Assembly: GCF_018130215.1 (NCBI RefSeq)
Contig: NZ_JAFCKQ010000045.1
Location: 1-62,257, forward strand
From: Bradyrhizobium jicamae
GTDB taxonomy: Bacteria > Pseudomonadota > Alphaproteobacteria > Rhizobiales > Xanthobacteraceae
Length of the DNA: 62,257 nt
Reading direction: 5' to 3'
Shown here in pieces: positions 17,621 to 26,172 of the stretch. The notes below the pieces were generated by a model that ran no database searches, was not told the origin of the DNA, and worked only from the letters and a program-made list of their open reading frames with translations. How positions within the stretch are numbered: position 1 is the first letter of the stretch; each line of letters opens with the position of its first letter. A program made the position numbers and the translations under genes.

Positions 17621-18690
17621 CAGTGTTTTCGACCATCGGCTCGATCCTCGGCGCCTGGACCGCAAGCGTCGCGAACGCGATCATCGCGGGCAGCGGCCGC
17701 ATCGTCTCGCCGCGCGTGGTGCGCCTGGTCGAGACCGATGATGGCGCCTTTACCGTCGAGGCGACCGCAAAGGCGGGCAAGGCCGACAGCGGTCCCTCGC
17801 GCATCGCCTTCGCCGAGGGCGCCCTGTCGGCGCCCAACCTCGCCCCGCTGTTCCGTGGCAAGCGGGTCGAGATCATCCTGCAGCCGAAGCGCTTCCTGTT
17901 CCGGCCGCTGGAACTGCCGGCGCGGGCGGCGGACTTCGTCGAAGGCATCGTGCGCGCGCAGATCGACCGGCTGACACCGTGGAGCGCGGCCGAGGCAGTG
18001 TTCGGCTGCACCGCGCCGGTTGCAGGGGGTAGCGATACCATCTCGACGATAATTGCCGCGACCACGCGCAAGGTCGCGACCGGCTACACCCAGGCGGTGG
18101 CGGCATTCAATCCGTCGGCAGTCGCCGTCTGCACCGATGTCGAGGGACAGACGACCCCGGTCAAGGTGTTCGAGCAGAGCGCGTGCGGGCGTCTCGACGC
18201 GGCTCGGCTGAAGCGCGGGCTGCAGATCGTGCTCGGTACCGCGGCGGCGGTCGCGGTGTTGTCGGTTGCCATCTCCACCTATGTTGCGAGCAGCCTCGAC
18301 GCGCAGGAGGACGAGGTCGCACGGCAGATCTCGGCGCGGCGCGCGGCGGTGCGCGCCGGAGCCGGCGGCGGCGATCGCTCGCCGATTGCCGTGCTGGAGC
18401 GGCGCAAACACGAAACGCCGTCGAGCGTCATCGTGCTGGAGACGCTGAGCCGGGTGCTGCCCGACCACACCTATGTCACCGAGTTGCATCTGGCTGGCGA
18501 CAAGCTGCAGATCTCGGGCATCACCGGTGATGCGCCGTCGCTGATCCCGTTGATCGAGCGGTCGCAACATTTCACCCGCGCCACCTTCTATGCGCCGACC
18601 ACGCGCGCCCGGTCCGACCCCGGCGAGCGCTTCCATATCGAGGCGCATGTCGAGCCGAAGAACACCCTCAACGCCATGGTGACACCATGA
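17617..18690 (+). CDS. gspL: Type II secretion assembly protein GspL (PilN-like)
   Basis: Bitopic inner-membrane protein linking GspE to the periplasm. 357 residues: a cytoplasmic actin-like part (about 1-195, with VEIILQPKRFLFRPLELPARAA style segment), one TM helix (VLGTAAAVAVLSVAISTYVA, about 208-227) and a periplasmic PilN/ferredoxin-like domain (VLETLSRVLPDHTYVTELHL, LQISGITGDAPSLIPLIERS). ATG 17617 overlaps the gspK stop; a far longer open frame upstream in the same phase is only the shadow of gspJ-gspK. The gene order K-L-M supports the call. Confidence 0.87.
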   Translation: MTVFSTIGSILGAWTASVANAIIAGSGRIVSPRVVRLVETDDGAFTVEATAKAGKADSGPSRIAFAEGALSAPNLAPLFRGKRVEIILQPKRFLFRPLELPARAADFVEGIVRAQIDRLTPWSAAEAVFGCTAPVAGGSDTISTIIAATTRKVATGYTQAVAAFNPSAVAVCTDVEGQTTPVKVFEQSACGRLDAARLKRGLQIVLGTAAAVAVLSVAISTYVASSLDAQEDEVARQISARRAAVRAGAGGGDRSPIAVLERRKHETPSSVIVLETLSRVLPDHTYVTELHLAGDKLQISGITGDAPSLIPLIERSQHFTRATFYAPTTRARSDPGERFHIEAHVEPKNTLNAMVTP

Positions 18691-19262
18691 GTGCGGCCAA
18701 TGTCGGTGCGGGCAATTTCGTGGCGCGGATGCTGACGCAGTCGCCGCTGATCGCCGTCGTGCTCTATCTCGCCGTGCTCGCCGGACTGGTGACCACGAGC
18801 ATCGCCGCGATCGCCGGCATCTTCGATCATCAGAGCGCGCTGGCGCAGGCCTCGGCCCTGCTGGAGCAGTTGCGCGGGCGCAAGCTTCGCAACGTCGCAG
18901 CGCTGTCGGCCGAGCATCCGGGCACACCTTTCCTCGAAGGGCCGACCGTGACGGTCGCGGGCGCCGCGCTGCTGCAGCGGGTCGCGACAGCGGTCGGCAA
19001 TGTCGGTGGCACCGTGCAGTCCTCGCAAGTCGACGTGCTGGGCACGCAGGCCAAGGACGGCTTCGTCGGCCTGCTCGTCAGCTGCGAGATGGAGCAGCCG
19101 GCGCTGCAGAAGCTGCTCTACGACCTCGAGGTCGGCATGCCCTTCCTGTTCGTCGATCAGCTCGACGTGCAGGTGCCGCAGACCACGGCCAACAGCGACA
19201 GCGCTGCCGGACACATCCGCGTCGTGCTCGGAGTCTCTGGCCAGTGGCAGGGCGCAAAGTAG
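18687..19262 (+). CDS. gspM: Type II secretion assembly protein GspM (GspMb-type)
   Basis: Small bitopic membrane protein that pairs with GspL. The 191 residues have one N-terminal TM (LIAVVLYLAVLAGLVTTSIAAI), a coiled segment with ALLEQLRGRKLRN and a ferredoxin-like periplasmic domain (AALLQRVATAVGNVGGTVQSSQ, then LLYDLEVGMPFLFVDQLDVQ). This matches the alternative GspM_b family more than the classical GspM. Start overlaps gspL by four bases; last gene of the coupled run. Confidence 0.85.
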   Translation: MSAANVGAGNFVARMLTQSPLIAVVLYLAVLAGLVTTSIAAIAGIFDHQSALAQASALLEQLRGRKLRNVAALSAEHPGTPFLEGPTVTVAGAALLQRVATAVGNVGGTVQSSQVDVLGTQAKDGFVGLLVSCEMEQPALQKLLYDLEVGMPFLFVDQLDVQVPQTTANSDSAAGHIRVVLGVSGQWQGAK

Positions 19263-19281
19263 ATCACGATCTGATAGCTCT

Positions 19282-19383
19282 TCAGGCGACCTTCGACGTG
19301 TCGATTGGTTCGGCGACCATCTTCCATTTGGCGACGGTCTTCTGGCTGTTGGCGTAGCGCTTTGCCAGCCTTTTCAGGCTCGC
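19282..19383 (-). pseudogene. IS481-type transposase fragment (N-terminal HTH)
   Basis: Reading the minus strand gives about 33 codons containing SLKRLAKRYANSQKTVAKWK before a stop at 19282. This is the helix-turn-helix segment (L-A-x-R-Y-x-x-x-x-K-T-V-A-K-W) that begins transposases of the IS481 group in rhizobia. An in-frame stop lies just upstream (TAA at 19384-19386), and the catalytic DDE domain is absent. It is a scrap of an old insertion between gspM and the GspC-like gene. No terminal repeats were found. Confidence 0.6.
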
Positions 19384-19669
19384 TTAGTCACCGCTGATCC
19401 GAATGAGACACGATTATGTGCTGCCACTATTGAATTCCAGCGTCTTCAAACCTCGGGGCCATGAACTCCTCGCTGGTAACGTCGAGTAGGCGTTGATCGG
19501 TGCGAAGTCGTCTGGCAGATGTCGAAAGTTCCGATCTGGCCTGGACCGCGCGGAAGCCGATATAGCCCGACTTCGCGATTGAAAGATTGCCTTTCAGTGC
19601 TGGCGTCGGATAGGCTATCAGCGGGTCAGATGCGCTGCTGCGGTGTTGATTGCGGATATCGGAATCAGA

Positions 19670-20380
19670 ATGGTCAGGCTGGCAAAAATCGTGGCCCTCG
19701 GGCTGCTCTGCGGCGCAGTGATGTCGGTCTGCTTCGCGCCGAAGCTTTGGGCCACAACTTCGTCCCTGGAGATGCTACCCACCGACCATCCCGGAGATCT
19801 CTCCGATTCCGTCGATGTCGGCAGCCTGGAACCGCTCGTCCGGCCGGTTCAGGAGCCCGCGAAGGCCCTGCCGAGCGGCAATCCGCTGTGGGCCGTCCCG
19901 TTGTCGGCACTGTCGGCGACCGCGGCGCGGCCAATCTTCTCGGCGTCGCGGAGGCCGCCGCGGCGGGGTGTCGTCGTCCCCTTGGCTGAGCCTGCCGCGG
20001 CGCAGCCGCCACCCCCTGCGCCACCGGAGCGCCCGATGCTGGCGCTATTGGGGGCCGTCGTCGGCGACGGTGATGCGATTGCGGTGTTGCTCGACCAGGC
20101 CACCCAGAAGGTTGTTCGCCTGAGGCAAGGCGAGAGCTATGCCGGCTGGCAGCTCAGCACGGTCCAGCCCCGCGAGGTTACCTTCAGGAAGGCTGGCCGC
20201 AGCGAGTCCATCGCGCTTCAGCGCCCGGAGGCGATCTCAGGGCCAGCAGTGGCTGGCGTCACTCCCGGGGCCGCGCCTCAGGCGCCGGCCGCGTTGCCTG
20301 TTGCCGGCGTGTACGACCGCTCCTACGTGCCCTTCACGCCGCGTTCGACGCCGAAAAATGGGGAGCCTGACGGGCTTTGA
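19670..20380 (+). CDS. GspC-like type II secretion inner-membrane protein
   Basis: A 236-residue protein with an N-terminal membrane anchor (KIVALGLLCGAVMSVCF), a Pro/Ala-rich linker (around residues 100-125, including AQPPPPAPPERP) and a small beta domain (ALLGAVVGDGDAIAVLLDQ, then QKVVRLRQGESYAGWQLSTVQ). That is the layout of GspC: TM, proline-rich linker and homology region contacting GspD. The PLSALSATAARPIFSASRRP segment is typical of alphaproteobacterial GspC/GspN-like proteins. No PDZ domain is present. ATG 19670 is chosen; GTG 19643 would add nine residues. It completes the system although an insertion scrap separates it from gspM. Confidence 0.72.
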   Translation: MVRLAKIVALGLLCGAVMSVCFAPKLWATTSSLEMLPTDHPGDLSDSVDVGSLEPLVRPVQEPAKALPSGNPLWAVPLSALSATAARPIFSASRRPPRRGVVVPLAEPAAAQPPPPAPPERPMLALLGAVVGDGDAIAVLLDQATQKVVRLRQGESYAGWQLSTVQPREVTFRKAGRSESIALQRPEAISGPAVAGVTPGAAPQAPAALPVAGVYDRSYVPFTPRSTPKNGEPDGL

Positions 20381-20621
20381 GCTTGCCGGGAGCGGCGATC
20401 AGGCGTCGAGAACCATGCCCACAACGCTCGCGGTGAGGCCGATCCACATCGTGAAGCCCGAGCAGGCGTCTCGACAGTCCCGTAATCAGCGACAGGGCGC
20501 AGCAGCTCTTGTCGTTCAGGGATTTCTAATAGACTAGCGCCGCGCGATAGTTTGAATGAGCCGACATCCCGCCAAGTGCATTTTTCAACCTCGCCAAGAA
20601 GCCAGCTTTATCGGGGCTGTA
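20381..20621. other. Non-coding stretch left of the wecE remnant
   Basis: No intact gene. On the minus strand short open pieces (for example one encoding GFTMWIGLTASVVGMVLDA before a stop near 20404) look like the end of a membrane protein broken by frameshifts, but this is too weak to call. The right edge continues into the open frame of the wecE remnant with unrelated sequence. Confidence 0.35.
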
Positions 20622-21199
20622 TTCTAAGGCGGGATCCCCGACCAGCAGCACGCCGCCTTCGCCGGAGATCACGTTCTTGGTCTCGTGAAGCTGCCTAGGT
20701 CGCCGATCGCCGCCAGCACGGGCCTTGTAGGCGGCGGTTACACTTTGCGCTGCGTCCTCGAGGGCGGCGAAGCCACGGCGACGGGCGATCGCCATGATCT
20801 TATCAATCTGGCAGACAAACCAGCACTATGTACCCGGACGTGCGAATGCGCGGCGTGACGGCCGTCTCGACATGTTTCATCCAGGTTGAGCGTTTCCTCT
20901 CGAACGTCGGCGAAGACAGGCGAGCCGCGAAGGCGTTCGCGGTGGAGACGAAGGTGTCCAATGGCATCATGATCTCGTCGCCGTCGGCGATATCGAGCGG
21001 CAGCGCCGTCATGTCGAGCGCGGACGAGCATGAGTGCGTCAGCAGCGCGCGCGGGCGCAACCGGTGTGTCGATCCATTGGCGGCAACGCCGCGTGAAGCC
21101 GCCATCGCCGGACAGGTGCAGGGAGCGCTGCGCCTCGGCCATCAACTCGAGCTCCTTGCAGGATAGAGCCGGTTGAAACGGAATGGGAGCGATCGCCAA
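20622..21199 (-). pseudogene. Frameshifted remnant of wecE-type aminotransferase
   Basis: Pieces of a DegT/DnrJ-family sugar aminotransferase of the WecE (TDP-4-keto-6-deoxyglucose transaminase) type are spread over two or more frames of the minus strand. In order they are: IPFQPALSCKELELMAEAQ and LSGDGGFTRRC (21190-21070), ALLTHSCSSALDMTALPL and FVSTANAF in another frame, SPVFADVREETLNLDET back in the first, TAVTPRIRT, then RGFAALEDAAQSVTAAYK and the diagnostic LHETKNVISGEGG with the PLP lysine (about 20675). At least three frame changes separate them and sequence stops matching after 20622. Clearly dead; a relic of an earlier sugar pathway at the edge of the polysaccharide locus. Confidence 0.8.
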
Positions 21200-21422
21200 A
21201 ACGCCGCTTTTTCAGGCCCTGGAAACGACAGCGGACTTGCCTGCGGTTCATGCCAGATAGGCGATTTCAGTGCAGGGAATCAATACGAATTCATGCGTCC
21301 GGCAGCCGGGAAGGCTGGCTTCGAGCCAGCCTCGACAATCGCCCTTCCGGCTGCTAGCCCATGTCCTCTGAAGGGGTTTTGCCTTGATTGAAGAGGCGCT
21401 TGAGGCACATCAGGAGGTCGCC

Positions 21423-21520
21423 GGTGCATTGTTCCGATGGAATCGGAACGATGCACCGGATTTTGTTTTGACGCGCTTTCTTTATGCGAACCAGGCATCC
21501 ACTTTGCTCGAAAGCGCTCT
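21423..21520. repeat. Interspersed repeat with perfect hairpin before flippase
   Basis: GGTGCATTGTTCCGAT (21423-21438) pairs with AATCGGAACGATGCACC (21441-21457) with one mismatch pair, a very stable hairpin. It is followed to 21520 by the reverse complement of the GCGTTTTCGAGCGAAGTGGATACC repeat (TGACGCGCTTTC...CATCCACTTTGCTCGAAAGCGCT). The same two-part design is seen at 26030-26130. It precedes and partly overlaps the open frame of the flippase gene. Confidence 0.75.
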
Positions 21521-21529
21521 GAAGTTGGG

Positions 21530-23083
21530 TTGTCATTGAGAAAAGGTCCATCCGATCTGCTGGGAAATTCGGCGTGGAATGCAATAGCGTTCGTCGTCGC
21601 CGTGCTGCTCAATCTGGCGATCCTGCCGTTCGTGATCTTCCATCTCGGTCTCGCTGCATTCGGCGTCGCGGGGCTGGTGACGGCTTGTGTCGCGCCGGCA
21701 CTGATGTTCAGCAACGCACTTGGCCTCTCGACCGCGCGCGAGCTTGCGCGGCGGCTCGCGCCTTCCGATCGCGGCGAGGCGACGCGCTTGTTCGCGACTG
21801 CGCTGACGCTCGCTCTTGTCGCCGGTGGTTCGATCGCGCTGCTGCTTGGCGTTGCCGGCCCACCGCTCGCGCAATTGGGCTTTCATCTCGACGGTCCCGC
21901 AGCAGCCGACCTCCATCTGGCCTTCGCCTTGGCCGGCGCGGGCTGGCTGTTCCAATGCTTGTATGCGGTCTTCCTGACGTTGTTCACGGCACGGCAGGAC
22001 TATCGGCGAATCGCCTCGATCAGTGTTACGGGCATCGTGGTGACGGCGATGTCGACGCTGCTGCTGATTCCGCTGGCGCCACGCGCCTCGACCTTCCTCT
22101 GCTGCCAGGCGCTTGGCTTTGCGGCCAATCTGTTGATGGCTTTCGTCTGGTCGCGACGTGTCATCGGAGAGTGGATCGCGCCTCCTGCACTCGATCGCGC
22201 CGCGCTTCACGCGCTGGTCAGGCTCGGTGGCTGGCAACTGGCGGCTCAAAGCGGCGCATTGTTCGCCGGGCAGGCCGACCGTTATCTGCTCGGAGCGCTG
22301 CTGCAGCCGCAATTCGTCGGATTCTACAGCGTCGCGCAGCGGCTGGAGGAGGCCGTCTATATCGGCGTGCTGAAGATCGGCGAGATCCTGTTCCCGTTCT
22401 TCAGCGCGCTGCAAAAGGAGAACGACGATCGCAAGGTCGATCTGCTGCTCCGCTCGTCCTGGATCCTCAACGTGCTCGCCGCGAGCGCGCTCGGCGGCCT
22501 CATCCCCGTCGCCGGGGCGCTGCTGTATCGTTGGACGGGGCCCGAAGTGGCGACCGAAGCGCAACTGGTGCTGGTGGTGCTGTCGATCAGCGGAATATTG
22601 GGCTCCAGTGCCAACGTGTTTGCGTTCTACCTGCTGTCGCAGGGGCAGTCCCGCTTCAACGCGCTGATCTCGCTGCTCACGGGCGCCTTCACGCTGGCGA
22701 CGAGCGCCGTCGCGTTGCCCCATTTCGGCTGGCAGGCGGCCGGCTGGAGCACCTGCGTCGGCATGATGGCGCAGATCGTCACCACGGTGTTTCTGCTGCG
22801 GCGCAGCTTCAAGCGCACGGGCATCGGCTCGCGCGTGCTCCATTTCGTCCTGGTACCGCTCGGCGTCGGAATCGCAGCCGCGCTGGCGCTACGCTCCCAG
22901 TCCGCCCAGGCGCCATTCGACCTGGCACCGTCATGGTGGTATGTGATATTGCTCTATGCGGGGTCAGCGGCGGTTATTTTTGCCGCTACCGTCGCCGCGT
23001 CGCAGCTCGGCCCCTATCGTGTGGTCTGCTGGCGGGACCTTCGCACCATTGTGGTTCGCTTCTTGCCCTTCAAGGCCTTCTAG
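21530..23083 (+). CDS. Wzx-like polysaccharide flippase (MOP/MATE superfamily)
   Basis: Integral membrane protein that would flip lipid-linked repeat units across the inner membrane. About 517 residues with 12-14 hydrophobic segments (for instance AIAFVVAVLLNLAILPFVIF, ATALTLALVAGGSIALLLGV, LLYAGSAAVIFAATVAASQL). Sequence such as AGQADRYLLGALLQPQFVGFYSVAQRLEE fits the Wzx/RfbX family. The open frame begins at ATG 21437, but that ATG lies in the loop of a repeat hairpin; TTG 21530 (GAAG five bases upstream) or TTG 21536 is more plausible. No Wzy polymerase or Wzz was recognised in the window. Confidence 0.85.
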   Translation: MSLRKGPSDLLGNSAWNAIAFVVAVLLNLAILPFVIFHLGLAAFGVAGLVTACVAPALMFSNALGLSTARELARRLAPSDRGEATRLFATALTLALVAGGSIALLLGVAGPPLAQLGFHLDGPAAADLHLAFALAGAGWLFQCLYAVFLTLFTARQDYRRIASISVTGIVVTAMSTLLLIPLAPRASTFLCCQALGFAANLLMAFVWSRRVIGEWIAPPALDRAALHALVRLGGWQLAAQSGALFAGQADRYLLGALLQPQFVGFYSVAQRLEEAVYIGVLKIGEILFPFFSALQKENDDRKVDLLLRSSWILNVLAASALGGLIPVAGALLYRWTGPEVATEAQLVLVVLSISGILGSSANVFAFYLLSQGQSRFNALISLLTGAFTLATSAVALPHFGWQAAGWSTCVGMMAQIVTTVFLLRRSFKRTGIGSRVLHFVLVPLGVGIAAALALRSQSAQAPFDLAPSWWYVILLYAGSAAVIFAATVAASQLGPYRVVCWRDLRTIVVRFLPFKAF

Positions 23084-23085
23084 AC

Positions 23086-24927
23086 ATGTGCGGTATCGCA
23101 GGCATCGTAAATCTCCGCGGTAATCCTGTGGACCTCGCCGAGGTCTCGCGGCTAACCAGTCTGATCGCGCACCGTGGTCCGTTCGGCGAGGGCACCTGGT
23201 TCAACACCAGGCGAAATCTCGCTTTCGGTCATCGCCGGCTCGCGATCATCGATCCTACGGACGGCGGCCGTCAGCCAATGGCATCAGGCGAAGGCCGCCA
23301 TGTCATCCTCTACAACGGCGAGATCTACAATTTCCTCGAACTGCGCCGCGAGCTCGAGGCGAAGGGCGTGGTGTTCCACAGCCAGTCCGACACCGAGGTG
23401 ATCCTGGCCGCCTGGCAAGCGTGGGGCGAGGACATGCTGCCGCGTTTCAACGGCATGTGGGCACTGGCGATCTACGACACTGTCACGGATGAGCTGTTCC
23501 TGGCGCGCGATCGCTTCGGCATTAAGCCGTTGCTGTATGCGCTTTCGTCCGAGCGCTTCGTGTTCGCCTCCGAGCTGCGTGCATTGGTGCGCTGCGACCT
23601 GATGGAGACGAGTATCGATACCGAGGTGGCGCGGCGCTTGCTGCTCGATCCTTTCGGGATCGAAGGCAGCGAGCGAACTTTGTTCCGGCAGGTGCGTCGT
23701 GTGCAGGGTGGCCACTGCGTGTGGTTGCGGCAGGGACGGGTCGAGGTACGCCGCTGGTGGCGCACCGTGGATCACCTTCCGGAGATTCCGGCCGGCGAGG
23801 CCGATCGCGTGGTACGCTTCCGCGAGTTGTTTCACGACTCCGTGGCCTTGCGCATGCGCAGCGATGTTCCAATCGGGACCTGCCTGTCCGGCGGCTTCGA
23901 TTCGTCTGCGGTGATCTGCGCCATGGCGACGCACGAAAAGGCCGGGATGGGACCGCGAGACAGCACCACCTGGCGCCATGCGTTTGTCGCGACGTTCCCG
24001 GGCTCCATCAACGACGAGCGGCCGATGGCCGAGGAAGCGGCCGCCTGGGCCGAGGTCAAGCCGACCTTCCTCGAGATCGGTCGGGACGATGCGCTGAACG
24101 ACGACCTCGACCGGATCCTCGACGACAATGACGACGTCTATATATCGCTGCCGAGCGCGCCATGGCTGATCTATCGCGAACTGCGGCGCCAGAACGTCAC
24201 GGTCTCGCTCGACGGCCATGGCGCGGATGAGTTGATGGGCGCCTATATGCAGGAGGGCCAGTCCGCGGCATTCCGGATCCGGAACGCAGCGGCTGCGCTG
24301 ACCTCGCGATCGCCGCTGGCGCAGCGCGGCGTCGATTTCCTGCGGGCGCAAATGATCAAGCGCCAGGGGCACTATTTTCTGCGCGGCGGCCTCTCGGACA
24401 TTCCCGCAGCGTTTCCGCTGGTGGCGGAGGATGACGAGCTGCCGCGCGAGTGGGGCGCATTGAACCGGCGCCTCTATCGCATGTTCCACTCAACCACACT
24501 GCCGACCATCCTGCGCAATTTCGACCGGCTCTCGATGGCGCACGGCATCGAGGTGCGCATGCCGTTCATGGACTGGCGGCTTGTGACCTACACGATGGCG
24601 CTGCCGGAGACGAGCAAGTCCGCCGACGGCATCACAAAGGTGGTGGCGCGGCAGGCGATGGTGAACCTGATGCCCGAAAGCATCCGCACCGGGCGCCGCA
24701 AGGTCGGCTTCAACTCGCCGATGCCCGAGTGGCTGAACGGGCCGCTCGGCGGCTGGACCACCGAGCTGCTCAAGCAGAGGGTGCCGGCGTTCGCCGACCT
24801 CGTCGACGAGGCGCAGCTTCGCGCAACGGTCGACCGCCTGACGACATCGCAGAGCTGGGATTGGGTAACCGTCGGCCGGATCTGGCCCTACCTGAACATG
24901 AAGTGGTTGTTGGCAAGGTACGCCTGA
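23086..24927 (+). CDS. AsnB-like glutamine amidotransferase, copy 1
   Basis: Asparagine-synthetase-type enzyme: an N-terminal Ntn glutaminase (nucleophile Cys2 in MCGIAGI, then AHRGPFGEG, RLAIID, YNGEIYN) delivers ammonia to a C-terminal ATP-pyrophosphatase domain with the PP-loop SGGFDSS (268-274) and SLDGHGADELMGAY. 613 residues, usual length. In polysaccharide loci such enzymes are thought to amidate uronic acid carboxyls on sugar nucleotides or lipid-linked sugars (WbpS/WbmE type), rather than make asparagine. ATG 23086 gives the obligatory Met-Cys; the frame stays open upstream across the flippase gene but that is not coding. It starts two bases after the flippase stop. Confidence 0.9.
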   Translation: MCGIAGIVNLRGNPVDLAEVSRLTSLIAHRGPFGEGTWFNTRRNLAFGHRRLAIIDPTDGGRQPMASGEGRHVILYNGEIYNFLELRRELEAKGVVFHSQSDTEVILAAWQAWGEDMLPRFNGMWALAIYDTVTDELFLARDRFGIKPLLYALSSERFVFASELRALVRCDLMETSIDTEVARRLLLDPFGIEGSERTLFRQVRRVQGGHCVWLRQGRVEVRRWWRTVDHLPEIPAGEADRVVRFRELFHDSVALRMRSDVPIGTCLSGGFDSSAVICAMATHEKAGMGPRDSTTWRHAFVATFPGSINDERPMAEEAAAWAEVKPTFLEIGRDDALNDDLDRILDDNDDVYISLPSAPWLIYRELRRQNVTVSLDGHGADELMGAYMQEGQSAAFRIRNAAAALTSRSPLAQRGVDFLRAQMIKRQGHYFLRGGLSDIPAAFPLVAEDDELPREWGALNRRLYRMFHSTTLPTILRNFDRLSMAHGIEVRMPFMDWRLVTYTMALPETSKSADGITKVVARQAMVNLMPESIRTGRRKVGFNSPMPEWLNGPLGGWTTELLKQRVPAFADLVDEAQLRATVDRLTTSQSWDWVTVGRIWPYLNMKWLLARYA

Positions 24928-24930
24928 GCG

Positions 24931-26028
24931 ATGCGTCTGTTCCAAAATAGCGGCCTCTATCCCTCTTATGTGCCGCAACTCAACCAGCTCGCGGCGAAGG
25001 CGACCAACTTCGAGGCGCGGCGCGCCGTGTTCCTCAACGACCGCTTCGGTGCGCCGCATTTCCTCAAGCCCGTGCTCGACGGTTCGTCCGACGCCTTTTT
25101 CACTAATGGAGACGACGATGTGCAGCAAAGGCAGTGGGCGCGGGCGCAGGGCATCGCGGGGACGCCAACGCTCGAGGCAATCTTGCTGGCGCAGATCGAG
25201 CATCACCGAACCGAGGTGTTCTACAATCTCGATCCGGTGCGCTATCCGAGCGCCTTCGTCGCCAAGCTTCCGGGCTGCGTGAAGACCACGCTGAGCTGGC
25301 GCGCGGCGCCGTCCGGCAATGCCGACCTGACCGCCTACGGCGCCGTGCTCGGCAACTTTCCCTCGATCCTGGAATCCTGGCGCAGCAAGGGCTGCCGCGC
25401 CGAGCTGTTCTTCCCGGCGGCCGACCCGGTGATGGACGAATACGGGCAGGGCGAGCGGCCGATCGACGTCGCGTTCGTCGGCGGCTATTCCCGGCATCAC
25501 AGCACACGCGGGCGGACGCTCGAGCAGGTCGCGGCGCTTGGTGCCGGGCATCGGATCGTGTTCTGTCTCGACGCCTCGCGGCTGACACGGCTTGCGGAAA
25601 GCGCGATCGGTCGCGTGTTGCCGCTCGGCAAGCACCGTCGCCCGGACGCCATCGCCGCCATTGCACGCCCGCCGGTGTTCGGGCGCGACCTCTACGCGCT
25701 GTTCGGCTCGGCGAAGATCGTGCTCAACGGTGCAATCGACATGGCCGGAAATGATCGCGGCAACATGCGCTGCTTCGAAGCAATGGGTTGCGGAGCGCTG
25801 CTGGCCTCGGATTCCGGCAGCTATCCGGAGGGGATGCAGGACGGCCTCACCATGCGAACCTACGATGCGCCCGAGCAGGCCGCCACGCTGATTTCCCGTT
25901 GCCTGCAGGATTGGCCGCAATCGGCCGGGATTGCCGCGCGCGGCAGGACGAGCCTGCAGCAGACCTACAGCAAGGCCGCGCAATGGGAACATTTTGTCGA
26001 CCTCGTCACGCGGATTGGGCCGTGCTAG
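24931..26028 (+). CDS. Glycosyltransferase, CgeB-like
   Basis: A 365-residue cytoplasmic protein resembling the CgeB/GT1_2 glycosyltransferase family. Visible features are DVAFVGGYSRHH at the inter-domain start and the C-terminal nucleotide-sugar domain GRDLYALFGSAKIVLNGAID followed by GNMRCFEAMGCGALLASDSG, which carries the conserved Glu of GT-B enzymes. It follows asnB copy 1 by three bases. Acceptor and donor cannot be deduced. Confidence 0.8.
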   Translation: MRLFQNSGLYPSYVPQLNQLAAKATNFEARRAVFLNDRFGAPHFLKPVLDGSSDAFFTNGDDDVQQRQWARAQGIAGTPTLEAILLAQIEHHRTEVFYNLDPVRYPSAFVAKLPGCVKTTLSWRAAPSGNADLTAYGAVLGNFPSILESWRSKGCRAELFFPAADPVMDEYGQGERPIDVAFVGGYSRHHSTRGRTLEQVAALGAGHRIVFCLDASRLTRLAESAIGRVLPLGKHRRPDAIAAIARPPVFGRDLYALFGSAKIVLNGAIDMAGNDRGNMRCFEAMGCGALLASDSGSYPEGMQDGLTMRTYDAPEQAATLISRCLQDWPQSAGIAARGRTSLQQTYSKAAQWEHFVDLVTRIGPC

Positions 26029-26029
26029 G

Positions 26030-26130
26030 TCGTTTTCGACCGAAATGGGCCCCTTTCGCTTCGAGAAAACGCGTCAAAACCAGAATCTGGACCCCCATTC
26101 CGATTCCATCGGAACGGAAAAGGCTCTAGA
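26030..26130. repeat. Degraded interspersed repeat with hairpin
   Basis: CGTTTTCGACCGAAATGGG, then CTTCGAGAAAACGCGTCAAAAC, matches the rhizobial repeat of 16651-16713. It is followed by TTCCGATTCCATCGGAA (26099-26115), the same hairpin core as in the 21423 copy. The end is GGCTCTAGA. It lies between two genes of the cluster and could end transcripts. Confidence 0.7.
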
Positions 26131-26172
26131 CGGTGCGCAAGGCCGGCCGTTGGGGTGGGCCATCGGGAATCA

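Noticed and set aside
21574..23085. In-frame upstream extension of asnB copy 1 across the flippase gene
   Set aside because: AsnB enzymes need Met-Cys at the start (23086); the upstream translation is Arg-rich shadow of the flippase.
24490..25992. Minus-strand 500-codon frame opposite asnB copy 1 and the CgeB-like gene
   Set aside because: It spans two real genes and has no domain.
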